A stretch of DNA of 7,974 bases from an uncultured Collinsella sp. (GTDB lineage: Bacteria > Actinomycetota > Coriobacteriia > Coriobacteriales > Coriobacteriaceae), in NCBI GenBank assembly GCA_900553935.1, contig USFK01000058.1:1-7974 (forward strand). Reading direction: 5' to 3'. Shown in pieces: positions 1 through 4,775 of this stretch (its first letter is position 1; each line of letters opens with the position of its first letter). Under the pieces are notes generated by a model, which made no database searches, was not told where the DNA came from, and was given only the letters and a program-made list of their open reading frames with translations. Both the position numbers and the translations under genes were made by a program.

Positions 1-1116
1 GACGGCACCCATGGCACCGGCGGTGTTAAAGTCGTCGTCCATGCACTCCTTAAAGGTGGCACGGGTCTCGGCGGCCTTGGCGGCAAACGCCTCGGATGCT
101 GCCTCATCGGCATCGGCCGTCGCATGGTTCGCGGCCCAGCGCAGGTTCTCGACCGTACCGGCGATACGCGTGAGCGAGTTCTCGGCACCCTCCAGGCGCT
201 CCCAGGAGAAGTCGAGCGGCGAGCGGTAGCTCGTCTGCAGCATCAGTAGGCGCAGGGCTGCGGCAGAGTGCTGCTCGAGCACCTCGGCCAGCGTAAAGAA
301 GTTTCCGAGCGACTTGGACATCTTCTCGCCGTCTACCAGCAGCATGCCCGTGTGCATCCAGGTGTTGGAGAAGCCCTGGTGCCAGGCGCAGGTGGCCTGG
401 GCGCACTCGTTCTCGTGGTGCGGGAAGGCAAGGTCGGAGCCGCCGCCGTGGATGTCGATCGGGGTGCCCAGGTAGCGATGCACCATGGCGGCGCACTCGG
501 TGTGCCAACCGGGACGGCCCTCGCCCCAGGGGCTCGGCCAGCTGGGCTCGCCGGGCTTGGCAGCCTTCCACAAGGCAAAGTCGAGCGGGTCGTTCTTGTC
601 CTCGTTCTCCTCGATGCGCGCGCCAACCATAAGGTCGTCGATGTTGCGGCCCGAGACCTGACCATAGTTGGAATCGCTGCGCACGGCAAAGTACACGTCG
701 CCGTTATCGGCGGCGTAGGCGTGGCCCTGCTCGATGAGCGTCTTGATCATGGCGATCATGGGGCCGATCTCTTTGGTGGCGCGGGGGCGCACATCGGGAT
801 CGAGCACGTTGGCGGCACGCATGACGCCGATGAACTTGTCGGAGAACTCCGTCGCGACCTCGGCGGCCGTTCTGCCCTGCTCGTTGGCGCGCTTGATGAT
901 CTTGTCGTCGACATCGGTGAGGTTCTGGGCGAACGTGACCTCGTAGCCGCTCGCGATGAGCCAGCGACGAATCACGTCAAAGCTGATGAACGTGCGGGCA
1001 TTGCCGATGTGGATGTTGTCGTAGACCGTGGGGCCGCACACGTACATGCGGACCTTGCCGGACTCGATGGGCTGGAACTCTTCCTTTTTATGGGTAGCGC
1101 TGTTGTAGATACGCAT
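1..1116 (-). CDS. cysS: Cysteinyl-tRNA synthetase, 3' end cut by the window edge
   Basis: Class I aminoacyl-tRNA synthetase that charges tRNA-Cys with cysteine using ATP in the cytoplasm. The frame is open for all 372 codons from the ATG at 1116 to the left edge; family members are usually about 460-480 aa, so roughly the last 100 residues (end of the anticodon-binding region) are missing. Visible signatures: the HIGH-type motif HIGN at residues 36-39, and KMSKS at 265-269. The four zinc ligands that give cysteine selectivity are C27 (VCGPTVYD), C208 (GWHTEC), H233 and E237 (HHENE). The start is supported by AAGGAG six bases upstream, lying inside the end of ispF. The gene is last of the visible disA-ispD-ispF-cysS operon, with only 3 bases between the ispF stop and this ATG, so it is probably co-transcribed and translationally coupled. 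Identification is close to certain; only the C-terminus is unseen. Confidence 0.97.
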   Translation of the reverse strand, partial: MRIYNSATHKKEEFQPIESGKVRMYVCGPTVYDNIHIGNARTFISFDVIRRWLIASGYEVTFAQNLTDVDDKIIKRANEQGRTAAEVATEFSDKFIGVMRAANVLDPDVRPRATKEIGPMIAMIKTLIEQGHAYAADNGDVYFAVRSDSNYGQVSGRNIDDLMVGARIEENEDKNDPLDFALWKAAKPGEPSWPSPWGEGRPGWHTECAAMVHRYLGTPIDIHGGGSDLAFPHHENECAQATCAWHQGFSNTWMHTGMLLVDGEKMSKSLGNFFTLAEVLEQHSAAALRLLMLQTSYRSPLDFSWERLEGAENSLTRIAGTVENLRWAANHATADADEAASEAFAAKAAETRATFKECMDDDFNTAGAMGAV

Positions 1117-1119
1117 TCG

Positions 1120-1614
1120 TTACTCCTTAACGGTTTTCTGTAGCAGGCAGACGGCCCAGGCGCCGATTCCCTCGCCCTGGCCTTCCCAACCGAGCTTTTC
1201 GGTCGTAGTGGCGGCGACGCCCACGTTTTCGACGTCGACGCCCAGGGCATGGGCAAGGTTGGCGCGCATGGCATCGCGGTGCGGGGTGATCTTGGGTTGC
1301 TGGCAGGCAATGGTGCAATCGGCATCGACAAACTCAAAGCCCAGCTCGCGCGCATAGTCCATCACGCGAGCGAGCAGCACCATCGAATCGGCACCCTCGT
1401 AGGCGGGATCGGTGTCGGGGAATAGCTTGCCGATGTCTCCCCCGCGGCAGGCGCCCAGAATGGCGTCGGCCAAGGCATGCGCGAGCACATCGGCATCCGA
1501 GTGGCCCAGCAGGCCGCGCTCGTAGGGAATGTCAACCCCGCCGATGATACATCGACGCCCCTCCACCAAACGGTGGACGTCGTAGCCGTGGCCAATGCGC
1601 AGGTTACTGAACAT
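1120..1614 (-). CDS. ispF: 2-C-methyl-D-erythritol 2,4-cyclodiphosphate synthase
   Basis: Fifth enzyme of the non-mevalonate (MEP) isoprenoid pathway. It cyclises CDP-methylerythritol 2-phosphate to methylerythritol cyclodiphosphate and releases CMP; the family works as a cytoplasmic homotrimer with a divalent metal. The product is 164 aa, close to the usual 157-160. The N-terminal signature GHGYDVHR carries metal ligands D12 and H14, and H46 in the HSDADVLAHAL segment is the third. GDIGKLFPDTDP and the C-terminal TTTEKLG motif are also present. I chose the ATG at 1614 because homologues begin just before the GHG motif and GAGG lies 9 bases upstream; an in-frame ATG at 1647 would add 11 unrelated residues. 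The start overlaps the end of ispD by 11 bases. The neighbouring ispD makes the precursor two steps earlier; the intervening kinase gene ispE is not in the window. Confidence 0.96.
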   Translation of the reverse strand: MFSNLRIGHGYDVHRLVEGRRCIIGGVDIPYERGLLGHSDADVLAHALADAILGACRGGDIGKLFPDTDPAYEGADSMVLLARVMDYARELGFEFVDADCTIACQQPKITPHRDAMRANLAHALGVDVENVGVAATTTEKLGWEGQGEGIGAWAVCLLQKTVKE

Positions 1615-2332
1615 GGGGAAGGTCCTCTCCCTCGGCCATGCGGCCAAGCAGAATCGCGGTTACGGGACGCAGGTCCTCGGGCACCGTCACCTTAAGGTTA
1701 TCGCGCGGGCTCTGGACACAGCGGACGCGCCCGCCCATGCGCTCGACCAGCGAAGAATCGTCAGTCCCGATAAAGCCCTCGGCGATAGCTGCGGTGTGGG
1801 CGCGCTTCATGGCGTCGATGCTAAAGATCTGCGGCGTCTGCGCGGCCCAGTAGAGCTCGCGCGGCGGCGTCTCGACGATATTATCGCCGTCGACAATCTT
1901 GAGCGTGTCGATCGCGGGTTGACCGCACACGACACCGTCGAGGGCGCGGTCGCCTACAAGCACGTCGATCGCATGATCGATGGCCTCGGTCGTGATAAGC
2001 GGACGGGCGCCGTCGTGGATAGCGACATATTCGAAACCCGTCGGTACCGCATGCACGCCGGCACGGGTGGAGTCCTGGCGGGTATCGCCGGCATCGGCAA
2101 AACTGATGGGCGTGTCATAGTCAAACGGGCTGATGGCCAGGCGGCACATCTCGGCACGGCGCTCGGCAGGGCACACCACCACGATGTGGCCGACCTTGTC
2201 GCTACGATCGAACGCGCGGATGGACCAGCTCATGAGCGGACGACCCGCCACGTTAACGAGCTGCTTGCCACCGGGGTTACCAAAGCGCTGGCCGCTGCCA
2301 CCGGCAACGACCACGGCGCATACGGGCGCCAT
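1604..2332 (-). CDS. ispD: 2-C-methyl-D-erythritol 4-phosphate cytidylyltransferase
   Basis: Third enzyme of the MEP pathway: transfers CMP from CTP to methylerythritol 4-phosphate, giving CDP-methylerythritol and pyrophosphate. The product is 242 aa (E. coli enzyme 236 aa). The nucleotide-binding loop VVAGGSGQRFG, with R16 and K23, opens the protein. The HDGARP segment with D107 and the TPPRELYWAAQTPQ segment follow. The C-terminal NLKVTVPEDL supplies the second conserved lysine, K214. The reading frame stays open far upstream into disA, but the first family-like residues are MAPVCAVVVAGG, and that ATG overlaps the disA stop as TAATG with AGGGG 8 bases upstream. The start is therefore clear, and termination-reinitiation coupling to disA is likely. 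The last codons overlap the ispF start. Assignment is secure. Confidence 0.96.
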   Translation of the reverse strand: MAPVCAVVVAGGSGQRFGNPGGKQLVNVAGRPLMSWSIRAFDRSDKVGHIVVVCPAERRAEMCRLAISPFDYDTPISFADAGDTRQDSTRAGVHAVPTGFEYVAIHDGARPLITTEAIDHAIDVLVGDRALDGVVCGQPAIDTLKIVDGDNIVETPPRELYWAAQTPQIFSIDAMKRAHTAAIAEGFIGTDDSSLVERMGGRVRCVQSPRDNLKVTVPEDLRPVTAILLGRMAEGEDLPHVQ

Positions 2333-3399
2333 TATGCGTTCCCCTGTTTGGTGCCCTTCATGCGGTACAAGGAGTCCGCAAGAATGGCAGGGTTGTTGAC
2401 GCCAAAGTCGCCCAGGCGCTCCGGATCCTCGCTGATGTCGTCCATGAGCTCCTGCAGCGAGCCATACTCGTCGACGATCTTCTCGGCCACGCCGTCGCGC
2501 ACGACAGACACGCGCGAAAGCGTGCGCAGGCCCAGCGGTGTCATGACGGAGTCCTCGTCCAGGTCGTCGTAACCCAGAACCGCCGCCACATGCTGCGGGT
2601 CGGACAAGTCCTTGGGCGTCATACGGCTCAGGTTGGCGCGGATCTTTTCGGCATTGGCCTCGGAGGAATCGCTCGCATAGTCGCGAATCATCAGGTCGTA
2701 CTCGGTATCCATGCTGGAGCCGGCGAGCTGCTCGAGCTGCATCTGCACGAGCTTGCCCTGGTTGCCCAGCTTGACAATGCAATCCTTAAGCTCAGTCTTT
2801 GCCTGCTGCATGATCTCGAAGCTCGAGAAAATACCGGTAATGTCGGCGAGCGTAACGTAGTCGTCGAGCTCGAGGGCCGTCAGGCGCAGCAAGGAGCGGT
2901 CGAGCGACTGACGGGTAGTCTGGAGCGTGGCGACGAGCTGGTTGACCGAGCTCATGATGGTGGTGACGGGCTGGATCTCGTAGCTCTTGCCGTGAACGTA
3001 CACGTTGACGACGGCACGACGGGCCGAGACCGAGATCACAATGGCATCGGTGAGCACCGACATGCGAGCGGCGGTGCGATGACGCATGCCCGTCTCGCTC
3101 GTGGCAAGCGAGGGATCGGGATTGAGATGGAAGTTAGCGCGCAGGATCTGGGTGAGGTCGCCGTCGATGACGATGGCGCCGTCCATCTTGGAGAGCTCGA
3201 ACAGACGGTTCGAGGTGAACGAAATGTTGAGCGGGAAGCCGTCGTTACCGGCAGCGAGCACGTTTTCGGTGTCGCCAACGCAGATAAGGGCGCCCAGGTG
3301 ACCGGCGATGATCATGTCGAGGGCAGTGCGGATCGGCTGACCAGGTGCCGTCAGACGGATGGCCTGTTCCATACGCTTTTGCAGCTCGTTCTTATCCAA
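2332..3399 (-). CDS. disA: DNA-integrity-scanning diadenylate cyclase DisA
   Basis: Condenses two ATP molecules into cyclic di-AMP, the second messenger that controls potassium/osmolyte balance and cell wall state in many Gram-positive bacteria. Family members form octamers that scan DNA and are inhibited by branched recombination intermediates. The product is 355 aa, close to the B. subtilis length of about 360. The N-terminal DAC domain (about residues 1-145) carries the catalytic DGA (D73-A75, in MDGAIVIDGD) and RHRTA (R106-A110) motifs. A helical linker follows, then a C-terminal helix-hairpin-helix-like DNA-binding segment (about 300-350). The start codon is TTG: no ATG or GTG occurs in frame before the upstream stop, and GGGAG lies 7 bases before the TTG. 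M10 is a less likely start because it would trim the N-terminal helix. It is the first gene of the visible operon; radA, the usual upstream partner, is absent and mntP diverges instead. Confidence 0.96.
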   Translation of the reverse strand: MDKNELQKRMEQAIRLTAPGQPIRTALDMIIAGHLGALICVGDTENVLAAGNDGFPLNISFTSNRLFELSKMDGAIVIDGDLTQILRANFHLNPDPSLATSETGMRHRTAARMSVLTDAIVISVSARRAVVNVYVHGKSYEIQPVTTIMSSVNQLVATLQTTRQSLDRSLLRLTALELDDYVTLADITGIFSSFEIMQQAKTELKDCIVKLGNQGKLVQMQLEQLAGSSMDTEYDLMIRDYASDSSEANAEKIRANLSRMTPKDLSDPQHVAAVLGYDDLDEDSVMTPLGLRTLSRVSVVRDGVAEKIVDEYGSLQELMDDISEDPERLGDFGVNNPAILADSLYRMKGTKQGNA

Positions 3400-3406
3400 G
3401 GCATCG

Positions 3407-3411
3407 CTCCC
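3407..3411 (-). promoter_or_regulatory. Ribosome binding site of disA supporting a TTG start
   Basis: On the minus strand this reads GGGAG, 7 bases before the TTG at 3399-3397. With an in-frame TAG stop further upstream and no in-frame ATG or GTG between them, it decides the start of disA. Confidence 0.65.
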
Positions 3412-3481
3412 ATCGTATACGCTCCATAAACGCTAAATAGTTTCTCACGGTTTGTCCCCGCGGCGCTCGCGAAATCCGATG

Positions 3482-3510
3482 CTTACAGAATGAGCGAACA
3501 CCGCTAAGAT
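3482..3510 (+). promoter_or_regulatory. Candidate mntP promoter
   Basis: CTTACA and TAAGAT separated by 17 bases; each box matches four of six consensus positions. If used, transcription would begin near 3517 and leave a leader of about 110 bases before mntP. This is only a weak consensus match with no independent support. Confidence 0.25.
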
Positions 3511-3562
3511 AGCTAATTTGGGACGGGCTCTTTTGACTACCCACTCAACCATGTGCCAAGGT

Positions 3563-3628
3563 TAGTCTTTATGTTGCTCCCCCAAGAGGTACACGCGGGC
3601 CCGCCCGCAGAGAGGGAGCCAGACTATG
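3563..3628 (+). promoter_or_regulatory. Candidate structured leader sequestering the mntP ribosome binding site
   Basis: Three nested pairings can be read directly. TAGTCT (3563-3568) pairs with AGACTA (3621-3626, the last A being the first base of the ATG). GCTCCC (3576-3581) pairs with GGGAGC (3614-3619). An inner hairpin joins GCGGG (3595-3599) to CCCGC (3604-3608) across a four-base loop. The GGGAG Shine-Dalgarno (3614-3618), 7 bases before the start codon, is wholly inside the second stem, so this fold would block translation. mntP genes in other bacteria are often controlled by manganese-sensing leaders, which makes a switch plausible. The canonical yybP-ykoY GGGGAGTA loop is not present, so this would be a different element or only a thermodynamic coincidence. 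Confidence 0.4.
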
Positions 3629-4216
3629 GGACTCGCAGAGCTCGTGCTGCTCGCCGTTGGCCTTTCGATGGACGCCTTTGCCGTATCCATCTGCAAGGGC
3701 CTTGGCATGAAGAAGATCAACCTTAAGGTCGCCGTAGTGCTCGGCCTGTTCTTTGGCGGCTTCCAGGCCGGCATGCCCGTGATCGGATGGGCGCTTGGCA
3801 GCCAGTTTATGGGCATCATCGGCCCCATCGACCACTGGATCGCCTTTATCCTGCTCGCCTTCATTGGCGGCAAAATGCTGTGGGAGGCCTTTACCGAGGA
3901 CGAGGACGAGGACGAGGATGAGGGCGACGGCAAGGATGCCGAAAAGATTGACCTGGGCGAGTACCTGATCCTCGCCATCGCCACCTCAATCGACGCCCTA
4001 GCCGTAGGCATCTCATTTGCCGCGCTCTCGGTCGACATCATGCCCGCCGTGTCGCTCATCGGCATCACGACCTTTATCTTCTCCGTCGCCGGCGTAGCGA
4101 TCGGCCACACCTTTGGCGCGCGCTACGAAAAGCCTGCCACCATCGTGGGTGGCGTCGTGCTCATCCTCATCGGGCTTAAGATCTTGCTTGAGCATCTGGG
4201 GATTTTGGCGCTGTAA
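3626..4216 (+). CDS. mntP: Manganese efflux pump MntP
   Basis: Inner-membrane exporter that removes excess Mn(II). The product is 196 aa, normal for the MntP (DUF204) family, which has six membrane helices arranged as two related halves. Hydrophobic segments lie at about residues 3-25, 33-58, 68-89, 110-134, 138-162 and 169-191. Each half has the conserved acidic signature: SMDAFAVS with D16, and SIDALAVG with D123; in E. coli MntP such aspartates are required for export. The loop between helices 3 and 4 is very acidic (residues 91-104, alternating E and D), encoded by a repeated GAGGAC hexamer at 3896-3922. The start is fixed by GGGAG 7 bases upstream and by agreement with family N-termini. 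It is transcribed alone: disA diverges from it and a strong terminator follows. Confidence 0.95.
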   Translation: MGLAELVLLAVGLSMDAFAVSICKGLGMKKINLKVAVVLGLFFGGFQAGMPVIGWALGSQFMGIIGPIDHWIAFILLAFIGGKMLWEAFTEDEDEDEDEGDGKDAEKIDLGEYLILAIATSIDALAVGISFAALSVDIMPAVSLIGITTFIFSVAGVAIGHTFGARYEKPATIVGGVVLILIGLKILLEHLGILAL

Positions 4217-4252
4217 CGCCAAACACAATCGCTCAAAACTCAACGCCAGTAC

Positions 4253-4286
4253 AAGGCCTCATGCAAAGTTTTGCATGAGGCCTTTT
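4253..4286 (+). terminator. Rho-independent terminator of mntP
   Basis: Arms 4253-4267 and 4270-4284 are perfect reverse complements over 15 bases; a realistic fold closes 13-14 pairs around a small AGTT-like loop. The stem is followed by a run ending at 4286 (four T in total). It lies 37 bases after the mntP stop. The upper part of the stem is also a copy of the ATGCA-N6-TGCAT operator motif (see 4261-4276), so the element may have two roles. Confidence 0.8.
4261..4276. promoter_or_regulatory. Putative HipB operator site 1, inside the mntP terminator stem
   Basis: ATGCA-aagttt-TGCAT, a perfect 16-bp dyad. It matches sites 2 and 3 and is spaced exactly 27 bp from site 2. Because it coincides with the tip of the terminator hairpin, it could be part of the terminator only; the exact spacing argues for operator use. 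Confidence 0.5.
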
Positions 4287-4287
4287 C

Positions 4288-4303
4288 GTGCAGACTTTTG
4301 CAT
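4288..4303. promoter_or_regulatory. Putative HipB operator site 2
   Basis: GTGCA-gacttt-TGCAT, one mismatch from a perfect dyad. It is the reverse complement of site 3 over 15 bases (4289-4303 with 4315-4329). It lies in the likely promoter of the antitoxin gene. HipB-type antitoxins are known to repress their own operon through paired inverted-repeat operators, though with a different core sequence in E. coli (TATCC-N8-GGATA). Confidence 0.65.
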
Positions 4304-4319
4304 GTCATACTGATATGCA
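4303..4319 (+). promoter_or_regulatory. Candidate extended -10 region of the hipBA promoter
   Basis: Two overlapping extended -10 forms are readable: TG-T-CATACT (4303-4311) and TG-A-TATGCA (4311-4319). Neither has a good -35 box. Both fall between or within operator sites 2 and 3, as expected for an autorepressed promoter. I cannot tell which is used. Confidence 0.3.
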
Positions 4320-4330
4320 AAAGTCTGCAT
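4315..4330. promoter_or_regulatory. Putative HipB operator site 3
   Basis: ATGCA-aaagtc-TGCAT, a perfect dyad in the outer five bases of each side, 27 bp after site 2. It ends 3 bases before the GGAG ribosome binding site of the antitoxin gene, so a bound repressor would cover the probable transcription start. Confidence 0.65.
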
Positions 4331-4333
4331 GTT

Positions 4334-4337
4334 GGAG
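4334..4337 (+). promoter_or_regulatory. Ribosome binding site choosing the antitoxin start at 4344
   Basis: GGAG with 6 bases before the ATG at 4344. The in-frame ATG at 4329 lies at the end of operator site 3 and has no purine-rich sequence ahead of it, so it is unlikely to be the start. Confidence 0.65.
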
Positions 4338-4343
4338 ATCGCC

Positions 4344-4775
4344 ATGGATACCCTTCCCATCACCACACCACGCCAAGCTGGCATCTATGTGCGTCAGGCA
4401 CGCGAGTCGCAGGAAATCACCCGTGCGGCCCTCGCTAAAAAAGCCGGCGTTTCGGAGCGCCTGCTCGCATCGCTCGAGCTAGGAGACGCCACGGGTATTC
4501 GGCTCGACAAGTTGCTGTCCGTCTTTAATGCACTCGGCATAGGTCTCTTTGCGCAAAGCGATAACGACTCCATCGCATCGCCCTCCGAACATCCGATGAC
4601 GAAAGCGGACCTCCCTATCGCGAACTCGAATGCCCTGCCAAAGCCAAGCGTAGGCAGACGACCCGCTCGACAGGGAACGCCATCTTCCTATGGTGCCTTG
4701 CTGGCTCAAATCGCAGCCGAGCAAGGCCTTTCCGGCACTTCAGGCCTCTCCTTTGGCTGTAAGGTTGTGAAATAA
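4344..4775 (+). CDS. XRE-family helix-turn-helix antitoxin/repressor, HipB-like
   Basis: Predicted antitoxin of a HipBA-type module: a DNA-binding repressor that should bind the operators just upstream and neutralise the adjacent HipA kinase. The product is 143 aa from the preferred ATG. Residues about 12-70 form a Cro/CI-type domain: the recognition region reads ALAKKAGVSERLLASLELG, followed by the typical RLDKLLSVFNALGIGL closing helix. The remaining 70 residues are an unusually long tail, rich in S, P, A and R (about 72-115) and ending with a short amphipathic stretch (ALLAQIAAEQGLS). E. coli HipB is only 88 aa. The stop codon directly abuts the hipA ATG (TAAATG), so the two are co-translated. 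The family call rests on the HTH pattern plus the neighbour; I do not recognise the tail. Confidence 0.85.
   Translation: MDTLPITTPRQAGIYVRQARESQEITRAALAKKAGVSERLLASLELGDATGIRLDKLLSVFNALGIGLFAQSDNDSIASPSEHPMTKADLPIANSNALPKPSVGRRPARQGTPSSYGALLAQIAAEQGLSGTSGLSFGCKVVK

Larger units (their letters stand above)
3400..3625. other. Divergent intergenic region between disA and mntP
   Basis: This spacer of 226 bases must hold the promoters of both disA (leftward) and mntP (rightward). On the plus strand, CTTACA (3482-3487) and TAAGAT (3505-3510), 17 bases apart, form the best sigma-70-like pair I can see, four of six matches in each box. A TTGACT at 3533-3538 resembles a -35 box but has no partner at a suitable distance. 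I see no convincing minus-strand promoter for disA. No open frame here looks like a gene. The right end contains the structured mntP leader described separately. Confidence 0.6.

Noticed and set aside
268..1143. Plus-strand open frame of 291 codons antisense to cysS
   Set aside because: Shadow frame of a GC-rich gene; the minus strand encodes an unmistakable CysRS with HIGN, KMSKS and zinc ligands.
1595..2572. Plus-strand open frame of 325 codons across ispD and disA
   Set aside because: It spans the junction of two well-identified minus-strand genes and has no family-like motif; it is a codon-bias shadow.
1606..2782. N-terminal extension of IspD to 392 residues, or a fusion with an upstream domain
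   Set aside because: The upstream part is an out-of-frame reading of disA; the ATG at 2332 has a ribosome binding site and fits family N-termini.
2590..3429. Plus-strand open frame of 279 codons antisense to disA
   Set aside because: Composition is typical of an antisense frame, while the disA strand carries the DGA and RHR catalytic motifs.
3517..3625. yybP-ykoY manganese riboswitch before mntP
   Set aside because: The expected GGGGAGTA loop and partner loop could not be found on the plus strand, so only a generic structured leader is proposed.
4329..4343. Antitoxin start at the ATG at 4329
   Set aside because: It lies in operator site 3 without a ribosome binding site; the ATG at 4344 has GGAG at correct spacing.
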